Source of the DNA: Acidimicrobiaceae bacterium
GTDB lineage: Bacteria; Actinomycetota; Acidimicrobiia; Acidimicrobiales; UBA8592
Direction: 5' to 3'
Assembly (NCBI GenBank): GCA_024641655.1
Contig: JAHECR010000019.1
Coordinates: 1 to 64,000, forward strand
DNA: 64,000 nucleotides
Part shown: positions 41,806 to 49,395 of the stretch, one piece after another
Numbering within the stretch: the stretch's first letter is position 1
Layout of the letters: the number at the start of each line of letters is the position of its first letter
Translations under genes and position numbers: made by a program
The notes under the pieces: generated by a model
The model's database searches: none
What the model was told of the DNA's origin: nothing
What the model saw: the letters and a program-made list of their open reading frames with translations, nothing else

Positions 41806-41929
41806 GGTTGCTCCGGTTCGGTGAGGGGATCGGTGGATCCGAGCCGAACGGACAGGACCGCCGACCCCCGACGCCATCGGTCGTTGCCCGCCAGCCATGA
41901 GGAAAACACACGCGGTGCGCCGGACGCGG

Positions 41930-41965
41930 CGAGACCCGTGCCCATGAAGTCGGGCACGGGTCTCG
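41930..41965 (-). terminator. Strong hairpin downstream of amidohydrolase gene
   Basis: Fourteen complementary bases (41930-41943 with 41952-41965; core GACCCGTGCCC and GGGCACGGGTC) enclose an eight-base loop. It lies about 55 bases after the stop of the minus-strand amidohydrolase gene and before the lipoprotein gene. The U-run is missing, and the nearest TTTT comes about 20 bases later. A terminator or mRNA-stabilising hairpin is likely. Confidence 0.7.
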
Positions 41966-42019
41966 GCGCGTTGGGGCTGCTGCCTGGAGGGGACTAGGCC
42001 GCAGTCCCTGCGGGCATTG

Positions 42020-43210
42020 TCATGCAGCAATTCCCATGAGCTTCATCAGATTGCCGCCCATGATCTTCTCGATGTCGTCCTGGGGAAGGCCGGCGAGCTC
42101 GTTGACGTAGGACAACGGGTCGGCGAGGCCTTCCACGTGGGGGAAGTCGGATCCGAAGATCACATGATCGGCACCGAGCAGTTCGACGAGGTCGCGCGGG
42201 TCCTCCTCGTGGAACGGATGCATCCAGAAGCTGTTCTTGAACGTATCGGACGGCTTCTCGGTGAACTTGTGGGGCATGTCGCGGTAGGCATGGTCGAGGT
42301 TGTTGAGCATGCCGGGAACCCAGCCTGCGCCGTTCTCGATGAGTGCGAACTTCAGGTTCGGGAAGCGGTCGACGGTGCCGTGGCAGATCAGGGCGGTGAC
42401 TGCGTCCTGGATGTCGCGCTTGTTGAGCCCGACTGCGTGCGAGAACGCGTTGGCCTCGGCGAAGGCCTGCATCTCGGTGCGCTCGCCCACCCACTCGTTG
42501 GTGTACCGGCCGTAGCCGCTGTCGGAGGCGTGGATGATGGTGAGGATCCCCGACTCTTGGACACGGGCCCAGAAGGGGTCGTACTCGGGCAGCCCGAACG
42601 AACGCGGACCGCGATAGCCCCACGCGGGAGCGGGGCGCATCAAGATGACCCGGGCGCCCTGTTCGAGCACCCACTCGAGCTCGGCGATCGCATGATCGAC
42701 CTCGCCGGGGGTGATCACCGGGGTGGAGAAGAGACGTCCCTCGAACGTGAAGGGCCACTCCTCGGCCATCCAGCGGTTGAGGGCGTGGATCGCCGCCGCA
42801 CAGAGGTCGGGGTCGTCCTTCATGCGCTCTTCGACGAGGCTTGCCAGTGTCGGGATGATGAACGTGTAGTCGATGTCCTGCTCGTCGAGGAGCTGGATAC
42901 GCGGCTCGGCGAAACGGAAGGCGTCGGGGCAGTCGATGCCGCGCCCGATGATCTCCCGGGAAGACTTGCCCTCCGGGTTGCCGATCTTGAAGTACTCCTC
43001 CTGCGCGCCCGGTCGCCCGACGCGGTCGAAGGTCGGGTTGGGGATGTAGTCCGAGACGTGACCACGAACCATGATCTTGGTGCGCCCGTGGACCTGGACG
43101 TAGTCGATGGCTCCCTTGTACTGCTCGGGAAGGTGCCGAGTCAGCGCCTCGGCGGTCTCGTAGAGGTGGTTGTCGCCGTCGAAGACGGGAAATCCGAGTT
43201 TCTGGCTCAT
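42020..43210 (-). CDS. Amidohydrolase family protein (PF04909-type)
   Basis: This 396-residue TIM-barrel metal-dependent hydrolase or decarboxylase has the metal motif DGDNH near residue 11, a barrel histidine in IIHASDSGYG, CHGTVDRFPNLKFALIENGAGWVP, and the last aspartate in IFGSDFPHVEG. Relatives include aminocarboxymuconate-semialdehyde and benzoate-type decarboxylases, and the reaction of this subgroup is not known. GAGGGG lies eight bases before the ATG. It is divergent from an acyl-CoA dehydrogenase gene, and a near-perfect palindrome lies between. A truncated relative is at 20432. Confidence 0.92.
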   Translation of the reverse strand: MSQKLGFPVFDGDNHLYETAEALTRHLPEQYKGAIDYVQVHGRTKIMVRGHVSDYIPNPTFDRVGRPGAQEEYFKIGNPEGKSSREIIGRGIDCPDAFRFAEPRIQLLDEQDIDYTFIIPTLASLVEERMKDDPDLCAAAIHALNRWMAEEWPFTFEGRLFSTPVITPGEVDHAIAELEWVLEQGARVILMRPAPAWGYRGPRSFGLPEYDPFWARVQESGILTIIHASDSGYGRYTNEWVGERTEMQAFAEANAFSHAVGLNKRDIQDAVTALICHGTVDRFPNLKFALIENGAGWVPGMLNNLDHAYRDMPHKFTEKPSDTFKNSFWMHPFHEEDPRDLVELLGADHVIFGSDFPHVEGLADPLSYVNELAGLPQDDIEKIMGGNLMKLMGIAA

Positions 43211-43229
43211 GCATGCCCCTCGCCGGAAC

Positions 43230-43250
43230 GTACAGCGAGCCTCGCTGTAC
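43230..43250. promoter_or_regulatory. Perfect odd palindrome in divergent promoter region
   Basis: GTACAGCGAG (43230-43239) and CTCGCTGTAC (43241-43250) are perfect inverted arms around one central base. The site lies 20 bases upstream of the amidohydrolase start and about 175 bases before the acyl-CoA dehydrogenase start. It fits a dimeric repressor site. No regulator gene is next to it. Confidence 0.65.
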
Positions 43251-43424
43251 CGGTGAGGGCTCCTTAGCTTGTGAAACTAGTCGCATGGTCCGGTCGATGA
43301 AAGGCTCAGCGCACCATTTTCGCGGCCTGGACCGGAGATCGGGGGCGGTGTCGATCCGTGGGTGACGGCGTTCGCGCGACGTACCCTCCACCAGGCTCCC
43401 TGACCGAGAGACGAGGCTGCTCTG

Positions 43425-44678
43425 ATGACCACCACGACCCCATTCGATCCCGCCCGGATCCGCGCCGAGGTGTCGACCTGGCTGCGCGAGAACTGGGATC
43501 CGCAGCGCTCGACGCGCGACTGGTGGGGGCTGCTGTACGAGTCGGGCTGGGCGTTCCCCCACTGGCCAGTCGAATACGGCGGCAAGGGCCTGCCGGTCGG
43601 GGCCACTGCCGTCGTGCACGACGCAATGGCTGCAGCGAACGTGCTCGGTCCTCCCGGCGGTGCGGCGACGTTGATGGGCGCTCCCGTCGTCATCGCTTAT
43701 GGCACCGAGGAGCAGAAACGACGCTGGCTGCCGTCGGTGGGTCGTGGTCTCGAGAGCTGGGGCCAGTTCTTCAGTGAGCCCGGCGCCGGATCGGACCTCG
43801 CATCGGTCCAGACGAAGGCCGTGCGCGATGGCAACGAGTGGATCGTCAACGGCCAGAAGGTGTGGAACTCGGGGACGCTCGAGTCCGACAAGGCGCTGCT
43901 CGTGGCGCGCACGAACGTCGAGGTCCCCAAGCACAAGGGAATCGGGTTCTTCATCATCGAGATTCACCAGCCCGGCGTGGAGGTTCGCCCGATCAGGCAG
44001 ATGAACGGTGCTGCCGAGTTCAACGAGGCCTTCCTGACCGATGCACGGGTCGCGGATGCCTGCCGACTCGGTGCCCCCGACGAGGGCTGGTCGGTTGCGC
44101 TGCACGTCCTCAACCACGAGCGGGCCGAGCACGCCGGCGGCGGCGATGGTGTCCTGAAGACGGTCACGGGAGGGGAGCGACGCGGGTTCCTGGACCTGCC
44201 CGCCGGCGTGGCCCGCGACGCGGCGGAGATGGGGCGCGACGCGAATCGGTTGCCGATCTCCGACATCGACACGCTTCTCGATCTCGCTCGGGAGCACGGG
44301 TGCCTGGGCGACCCGAGGATCCGGCAGCGCATCGCCCACCTCTATGCCTTCAGCCAGGCCCTCCGGTGGACGGGGGAGCGCTCGCTCGTTTCGTCGGCCG
44401 CTGCCGGCACCCAGTCCTCGGTGGCGTACCTCGGTGGTGTGCGGGTGGTGCGCCTCTACCGCGACCTGATCGCCGACATCGCCGGCCCCGCGGCGATGCT
44501 CGCCGGTACCGACGTTGCCGAGAGCATCCTCACCGCCCCGTGCCACGGCATCCAAGGTGGCGCCGAGCAGATCCAACTCAACATCATGGGTGAACGGATC
44601 CTGGGCCTGCCCAAGGAACCGTCGGTTGACCGAGACGTCGCGTTCAAGGACCTCAAGGTCGGAACCCAACGCAGCTGA
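43425..44678 (+). CDS. Acyl-CoA dehydrogenase
   Basis: This 417-residue family member carries the flavin region GQFFSEPGAGSDLASVQTKAVRDGNEWIVNGQKVWNSG and the ending APCHGIQGGAEQIQLNIMGERILGLPKEPSVDRD. It belongs to the same broad FadE class as the protein at 2602, but no partner gene is adjacent. It may form a homotetramer, or pair with a subunit encoded elsewhere. GACGAGG lies about eight bases before the ATG. It is divergent from the amidohydrolase gene and convergent with a hotdog gene. Confidence 0.92.
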   Translation: MTTTTPFDPARIRAEVSTWLRENWDPQRSTRDWWGLLYESGWAFPHWPVEYGGKGLPVGATAVVHDAMAAANVLGPPGGAATLMGAPVVIAYGTEEQKRRWLPSVGRGLESWGQFFSEPGAGSDLASVQTKAVRDGNEWIVNGQKVWNSGTLESDKALLVARTNVEVPKHKGIGFFIIEIHQPGVEVRPIRQMNGAAEFNEAFLTDARVADACRLGAPDEGWSVALHVLNHERAEHAGGGDGVLKTVTGGERRGFLDLPAGVARDAAEMGRDANRLPISDIDTLLDLAREHGCLGDPRIRQRIAHLYAFSQALRWTGERSLVSSAAAGTQSSVAYLGGVRVVRLYRDLIADIAGPAAMLAGTDVAESILTAPCHGIQGGAEQIQLNIMGERILGLPKEPSVDRDVAFKDLKVGTQRS

Positions 44679-44712
44679 GGTCGCCCTTGTGCCGGGGTCG
44701 TCCTCGCCGGGT

Positions 44713-45492
44713 TCAGACGCTCGCGGAAATGGCCGCGTAGGACACGAGGCGGTTTCCGGCGCCGACGTCGGTCAACAGGACGCGCACCGATACCTGCCCG
44801 TGCGCAGTGCCGAGCACCTCCGCAGTGCCGTGCATGGGGCCGGCCTTCATGCTGCGGAGGTACCGCACGTCGAGGTCGGTGATCTCTGCGTCACCACCGA
44901 GCACGTGTTCGGCCACGAGCTCGCAGAAGGTCGCCTGGACACCGCCTTGCACGGTGTGCCGCATTCCGTTGTTGAGCCCCGGCCGGGGCACGAGCAGGAG
45001 CGTCGTCGCATCGACCGCCACTGGTGCCATGAGCGCATCAAACGATTCGATGTCGACCTCGGGCTCGGGATTGTCGCGGTAGAGGCTGTGGTCGGGCTTC
45101 ACGTCGCTCAGGAACGTGGTCGATCCACGCGCGAAGAGCCGCCCCTCGCTCCGGAGCAGGGTCTCCGACACCAGGAATCGGCGCCCGAGCTTCAAGGTGG
45201 TGGTCTCGAGGTCGATGACGCCTGCGCTCGGAAGTCGGTCGACGACCGAGATGCGCAGGTCGATCGTAGGGGTGACGAGGCCCTCGGGAAGCAGGCCGCC
45301 GATCATGTCGACCATGGTGGCGAACACTCCCAAACGGGGCCGTTCGGTGCCTGGTACCCACATCGAGGGTCGAACGCGGGACTGGCCGCGCGGGCCTGCG
45401 GAATCGGGCCACATGTGAAGCGCGAGGAGATCGACGAAGTGCTGCTCCGAGCCATCTCCGTGCGACAGGTCGGTCGGGTTGTCGTCGCTCAC
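44713..45492 (-). CDS. Double-hotdog thioesterase-like protein, paralogue of 11729
   Basis: This 259-residue protein shares the order of segments with the protein at 11729: RLGVFATMVDMIGGLLPEG, GRRFLVSETLLRSEGRLFARGSTTFLSD, NNGMRHTVQGGVQATFCELVAEHVLGG and DLDVRYLRSMKAGPMHG. The paralogy suggests two thioesterase-like enzymes with different substrates. The GTG start at 45492 opens a serine/aspartate-rich tail. It lies ten bases after the stop of the small barrel protein gene, so the two are probably co-transcribed. Confidence 0.78.
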   Translation of the reverse strand: MSDDNPTDLSHGDGSEQHFVDLLALHMWPDSAGPRGQSRVRPSMWVPGTERPRLGVFATMVDMIGGLLPEGLVTPTIDLRISVVDRLPSAGVIDLETTTLKLGRRFLVSETLLRSEGRLFARGSTTFLSDVKPDHSLYRDNPEPEVDIESFDALMAPVAVDATTLLLVPRPGLNNGMRHTVQGGVQATFCELVAEHVLGGDAEITDLDVRYLRSMKAGPMHGTAEVLGTAHGQVSVRVLLTDVGAGNRLVSYAAISASV

Positions 45493-45502
45493 CGGGTGGA
45501 GG

Positions 45503-45814
45503 TCAGAGGGTGATACGAGGCGTCAGTTCCTCGGCGAAGTAGAGGATCGCTCCGCCGGCGCTGGCGTCGGACCGGTTGAAGTTGGGTGCTGCGGCCCCGA
45601 GGTTCGCCAGCGCGTCGGCTGCGGAACCGTCGAATTCGTAGATCGCGAGGTAGCGGTGGGGCACCTCGCCCATCTGTGCGTCGGCCATCTTGAAGCGCTG
45701 GGCAGCGGTGAAGCCCGCCGCCAACACCTCGGGGATGTGGACGTTGGTGTACCACTCGTTGTATTCCTCGTCGCGTCCTTCGACGGCGTTTGCGAGAACG
45801 ACCATACGGCCCAT
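45503..45814 (-). CDS. Small dimeric-barrel protein (DUF4286/EthD-like)
   Basis: This 103-residue protein begins GRMVVLANAVEGRDEEYNEWYTNVHIPEVLAAGFTAAQRFKM, the standard DUF4286/EthD-type opening with a conserved WYxxxHxPE segment. It continues HRYLAIYEFDGSAADALANL. Members of this fold include aromatic-ring and polyketide cyclases and proteins of unknown role. A strong AGAGGAG precedes the ATG. The hotdog gene lies directly downstream in the same direction. Confidence 0.88.
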   Translation of the reverse strand: MGRMVVLANAVEGRDEEYNEWYTNVHIPEVLAAGFTAAQRFKMADAQMGEVPHRYLAIYEFDGSAADALANLGAAAPNFNRSDASAGGAILYFAEELTPRITL

Positions 45815-45945
45815 GTCAGTGCTCCTCTGTCGGGTCCGGTGTTGTGCGGCAGCGAGCGGCCGACGCCGTGCAGCAAGTTCGCAGAGTATGGGCGGTCGCG
45901 CAAGTGCGACCCCCGTCGATGCCGCCCCGACGCGGCGGACATCGG

Positions 45946-46740
45946 TCAATGCGCCGCCAGGAACGAGCGGACTTCGTCGGTCCAGGCTTCCATTGCCGAC
46001 GCCGTCGATGCGACCGACAGGTGGACGTGGGGGAGGAGCTCGGCGAGCCGGTTGGCCGTGGAAACGGGATGGCCCGGGTCGCCGGTCCAGGCAACGATCA
46101 GCGTGGGGGTGGGGATCGTGGCGATGGCTGCCGGATCGGGGAGGTCGGCGGTGGCGGCCGCGCGATACGCGGCGGCGAGCTGCGCCGGATCGCTGGCCCG
46201 CATGCGAGCAGCGGTGCGGGCGCGATGCGCGTCGGGGTCGTAGGGGTCGGGCGTGGGGGCCTCCCACATCCGCGCGATCAGCGGCTCGACCCCCTGGGTC
46301 TCGACGATGTCGGCGCGTTCGAGATACATCCCCGCCTGCGCCCGACGGGTCTCCCAACCCGTCGGGGGAATCGCGAGCACCAGGGCCCGGAGTCGGTCGC
46401 GGAGCAACAAGGCAGCATGCAAGGCCGTTGCCGCCCCCATGGACGCGCCTCCCACGGCGAGCTCGTCGAGGCCGAGGTGATCGATCAGCTCCACCTGATC
46501 GACGGCGAGCTCGGCCCAGCTCCCCTCGGCCGGATCGCCGAAGGCGCCCGACCCGCCGTGACCGCGTGCGTCGTAGCGCACCACCTGGCGATCTCGGGCG
46601 ACGTCGTGGAGGCGCACGAACGGGTACGCGTCCTCGTTTGCCCGACTGCTCGTGAGTCCGTGACCCCACACGAGAGGGGGCTCACCTCGGCCCGTCGACT
46701 CGTAGACGATTCTGGTTCCGCGGATCTCGGCTGTGGCCAT
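45946..46740 (-). CDS. Alpha/beta hydrolase with degenerate triad
   Basis: This 264-residue hydrolase-fold protein has WGHGLTSSRANED, YDARGHGGSG and the nucleophile elbow GGASMGAATAL with its serine. An aspartate lies in VAWTGDPGHPVS. Where the catalytic histidine of the fold is expected (pattern GAGHxxxxE), the sequence reads LSVASTASAMEAW, so the third member of the triad appears to be missing. It may be a binding or non-hydrolytic member, or another histidine (His214 or His226 region) may serve. TAAGCT lies six bases before the ATG, indicating a leaderless message. Confidence 0.82.
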   Translation of the reverse strand: MATAEIRGTRIVYESTGRGEPPLVWGHGLTSSRANEDAYPFVRLHDVARDRQVVRYDARGHGGSGAFGDPAEGSWAELAVDQVELIDHLGLDELAVGGASMGAATALHAALLLRDRLRALVLAIPPTGWETRRAQAGMYLERADIVETQGVEPLIARMWEAPTPDPYDPDAHRARTAARMRASDPAQLAAAYRAAATADLPDPAAIATIPTPTLIVAWTGDPGHPVSTANRLAELLPHVHLSVASTASAMEAWTDEVRSFLAAH

Positions 46741-46746
46741 CGACGG

Positions 46747-46752
46747 AGCTTA
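46747..46752 (-). promoter_or_regulatory. Leaderless-type -10 (TAAGCT)
   Basis: TAAGCT, then six bases (CCGTCG), then the ATG at 46740 on the minus strand. No ribosome site is present. Confidence 0.5.
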
Positions 46753-46885
46753 GGAGGCGAGTCGACCCGTGAGCTGACCGTTTGGCGATCGTCGTCCATC
46801 CGCGCCGGTCCTCCGAAGGGCGGTGTGCGCGGCGGCGCGGGACACTGCGTCGATCAGGTCATCGTGGCGCGCCGGGTGTCGACGC

Positions 46886-47863
46886 TCACACGGCTTCGGT
46901 GGCGTCGTCGGTGGCGTCGGTGGCGTCGGTGGCGTCGTCGGAGGCTTCCGAAGCGTGCGCCGACGGGGGGATCGGCGGGCTCGGGGCGCTCCAGACGACC
47001 ATGCCGAGGGCGGCGACGGTGATCGCCATGCCCACGATGTCGGTGAACAGGATCCGCTCGTCGATCAGCACCCAGGCGATCGCCGCGACCACGCCGGGGT
47101 TCAACAACGCAGCATTCGACACGACCGCCAGGGGGAGGTGCGCCACGGAGTAGTTGTTGAGGACATGCCCGAACCCCGGGATCACCGCCATGGCCAGGAT
47201 CCATTTCCAGTCCGCCGCGGGCGGGAGACCGATGCCATCGCCGGTGACAAGCGCGAGGGGAAAGAGGATGGCTGCCCCGCTGAACATCATCGCCGTGGTG
47301 AAGCTGAAGGAGTCGTAGTGCTTGCGACCCTGCTTCGTCGCGATGAGATAGCCGGTGCCGGCGAACACGCCGGCCAGCGCGATCGCATCGCCGGTGAACG
47401 ATGCTTCACCGCCTCCCTTGGAGCCGGCGACCACCGCGAAGGCCGCGCCGGCGATGGCGACCGCGGTCCAAAAGACGGTCTGTGCCCGCACGCGTTCGTG
47501 CATCAGCGGGCCGACGACGGCGATCACGATCGCCGGACGCAGCGCGCTGATGAGCATCGCGTTGGTGACGCTCGTGTGCGCGACCGCTGCATAGAACAGG
47601 CCGATCGAGAGGCCGAAAAAGGCGCCTCCCAGCGCGCCGTCACGCAGCATCTGGCTGGTCAGGCGCATGCCGCGAAGCCGCATGATCACGAGATACAAGG
47701 CCGCGCCCGACAGCATCCGCCAGGCTGCGAAGAGGATCCCTGTCGACTCCGCAGACCGCAGGATGGAGGGGCCGACCGCTCCCAGGGTGAGTCCGAGCGC
47801 GAGCGAGCCGAAGGCGATCCGGTCCTGCGACAGCTTGGTTCGGGCTTCGGGAGCAGAGGACAC
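46886..47863 (-). CDS. EamA/DMT-family transporter
   Basis: This protein of about 325 residues has ten hydrophobic segments arranged as two five-helix halves, typical of EamA transporters (YLVIMRLRGMRL and LISALRPAIVIAVVGPLMHERV in the first half; VSNAALLNPGVVAAIAWVLIDERI in the second). It may export metabolites. The GTG at 47863 is chosen because the preceding in-frame sequence is low complexity. The C-terminal 22 residues (SEASDDATDATDATDDATEAV) are an acidic tail encoded by a tandem repeat. Confidence 0.85.
   Translation of the reverse strand: MSSAPEARTKLSQDRIAFGSLALGLTLGAVGPSILRSAESTGILFAAWRMLSGAALYLVIMRLRGMRLTSQMLRDGALGGAFFGLSIGLFYAAVAHTSVTNAMLISALRPAIVIAVVGPLMHERVRAQTVFWTAVAIAGAAFAVVAGSKGGGEASFTGDAIALAGVFAGTGYLIATKQGRKHYDSFSFTTAMMFSGAAILFPLALVTGDGIGLPPAADWKWILAMAVIPGFGHVLNNYSVAHLPLAVVSNAALLNPGVVAAIAWVLIDERILFTDIVGMAITVAALGMVVWSAPSPPIPPSAHASEASDDATDATDATDDATEAV
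46898..46939 (-). repeat. Tandem GGTGGCGTC repeat in transporter tail
   Basis: Units of 12, 9, 9 and 12 bases (GGTGGCGTC with an extra GTC in the outer two) lie head to tail and encode the DAT repeats of the acidic tail. Copy changes would keep the frame. Confidence 0.85.
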
Positions 47864-48035
47864 GGGCGACCGCCGGGGATGGGGCGAACGGTGAATCGTC
47901 GCCGGGGAGGCCGGAAACGCCTTCGGCCCGACGCGCCGGCTCCGACGACAGTATCGGGTCGCGCGATGGGGCCGCGTGTGTCGTTCGCCATGGGACCGGT
48001 CACGGCTCGCCGATCGAGCGCGCGCTCCGATCGGG

Positions 48036-48041
48036 TAGCGT
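48036..48041 (+). promoter_or_regulatory. Leaderless-type -10 (TAGCGT)
   Basis: TAGCGT is followed by six bases (CGGCCC) and the ATG of the VOC gene, which has no ribosome site. Confidence 0.55.
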
Positions 48042-48047
48042 CGGCCC

Positions 48048-48446
48048 ATGGCTGCGATCGTTGGAGTTGCCCATCTCGTGATCCGGGTCACCGACTGGGC
48101 CCGCAGCGCCCGCTGGTACGAGGAGATCCTCGGCTTCGAGAAGGTGCGTGCCGACGGGTTCTCCACCTTCGGTCACCCGGGGGCCGGCTTCATGATTCTG
48201 CTCCGCCCGACCACAACCGAGCTGGCTCCGTCGTCGTCGGAGGGTGAGCGTCTCGATCACGTCGCCATGCACGTCCCGACGCTCGACGCGCTCGAATCGT
48301 GGCAGCGGCACCTGGCGAACTGCGGTCTCGCAGTCGAGATCGAACACCAGCCGACGATCGGCTCGTCGATCACGGTGTTCGATCCCGACGGCCTCGAGAT
48401 CGAGTTGTTCACGCCTGCCGCCGAGTCGCCCCTCGCGCTGGAGTGA
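48048..48446 (+). CDS. VOC family (glyoxalase/dioxygenase fold) protein
   Basis: This 132-residue protein has two beta-alpha-beta-beta-beta modules. The first begins VAHLVIRVTDWARSARWYEEILGFEKV and the second LDHVAMHVPTLDALESW, ending FDPDGLEIELF. His9, His71 and Glu121 match the metal ligand pattern of the superfamily. Members include glyoxalase, extradiol dioxygenases and methylmalonyl-CoA epimerase, and the reaction is open. The TAGCGT box upstream indicates a leaderless message. It converges with the TesB-like gene at 48471. Confidence 0.9.
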   Translation: MAAIVGVAHLVIRVTDWARSARWYEEILGFEKVRADGFSTFGHPGAGFMILLRPTTTELAPSSSEGERLDHVAMHVPTLDALESWQRHLANCGLAVEIEHQPTIGSSITVFDPDGLEIELFTPAAESPLALE

Positions 48447-48470
48447 GCGTCGGAACCCCTCGCCGTCGAT

Positions 48471-49295
48471 TCAGGCGGGGATGTAGATGCCCTGGCTGAC
48501 GGAGGCGTTCAGCTTGCCCGACGCGTCGTGCAGGGTCGCGTGGACCATGCCTTGATGGTGGGCGATCGAGTGGGTCTGGGCGTCGAAGAGGTGCCACTGG
48601 TCGACCGGTGTCAGTCGATGGAACCAGATCGAGTGGGTCGCGCTGACCGATCCCACGTGGTCGGCGTTGCCGGTGAGGTCGCGGTGGCTGACCCGGATCG
48701 ACCAGTTGGGTCCGAAATCGGACCAGAACGCATAGATTGCGGCGCGCATCCAGGGATCACCGGGCACCGGGACCGGGCTCCGGACCCAGATCGGATGCGA
48801 CGGGGGTTCGGGGTCGTCGGTCTGTGGGTGGGCGACCTCGAAGACGTTCCACCCGAGGAAACGGCCCCAGGGCTCGTGGGCATCGGGGCCCAGATCCGGT
48901 GGACCCGCCGGCGGTGCAGGATGCAGCTGCCAGTCGAGGCCGACCCGTTCCATCGCGCACACGACCGTGGCCTGAACGATGATCTTGCCGTCCTGGTAAC
49001 CGCGCACTTCACGGTGTTGCAGGTTGCGGCCATCGCGTACTCGCTCGACGTGGAACTCGATCGGTTCCCCAACCTGGCCGCCCGAGAGCAGGTTCACGTG
49101 CATGGACTCCGGTACCGAACCGTCGGGAACGGTGTGGGCGCAGGCGGCGAGGCTCTTGGAGATCATCTGGCCGCCGAAGATGCCGACTCGGGGGGCCATG
49201 CCGTGGTCGGTCGCGCCGACGGCTCGGTTCTCGTCGGTCGGTGTCACGCCGCATGCGGCGATGAGGCGATCGATGGTCGTCGGGTCGTCAGCCAT
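48471..49295 (-). CDS. TesB-like acyl-CoA thioesterase with altered active site
   Basis: This 274-residue double-hotdog protein follows the acyl-CoA thioesterase II family: GGQMISKSLAACAHTVPDG, GRNLQHREVRGYQDGKIIVQATVVC and SATHSIWFHR in order. In TesB the catalytic aspartate lies in (S/I)LDHxxWFH; here it is Thr220 (ATHSIWFH). The active-site glutamine is kept (Gln268, SVSQG), but the glutamate after it is glycine. Activity is therefore uncertain. The other family member at 56726 has the standard SLDHAMWFH and VVEQE. The ATG is the first start before the conserved N-terminus; a GGAG lies about 14 bases upstream. Confidence 0.85.
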   Translation of the reverse strand: MADDPTTIDRLIAACGVTPTDENRAVGATDHGMAPRVGIFGGQMISKSLAACAHTVPDGSVPESMHVNLLSGGQVGEPIEFHVERVRDGRNLQHREVRGYQDGKIIVQATVVCAMERVGLDWQLHPAPPAGPPDLGPDAHEPWGRFLGWNVFEVAHPQTDDPEPPSHPIWVRSPVPVPGDPWMRAAIYAFWSDFGPNWSIRVSHRDLTGNADHVGSVSATHSIWFHRLTPVDQWHLFDAQTHSIAHHQGMVHATLHDASGKLNASVSQGIYIPA

Positions 49296-49395
49296 TGGTC
49301 GGCTCGGCTCCAGTGCGCGTCGGTCGGCTACGGCCGACGACGCTACCGCCGACCTGACACCGAACCCTTGTTGTCGCAGGGCGGGTGCGGCGTGG

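Noticed and set aside
41994-44669. Long minus-strand frame spanning two real genes
   Set aside because: It covers both the amidohydrolase and the dehydrogenase in shadow frames, and the composition is not protein-like.
45346-45358. GGTGCCTGGTACC palindrome resembling the intergenic repeats
   Set aside because: It lies inside the hotdog coding sequence and is explained by the residues WVPGTE, so it is probably chance.
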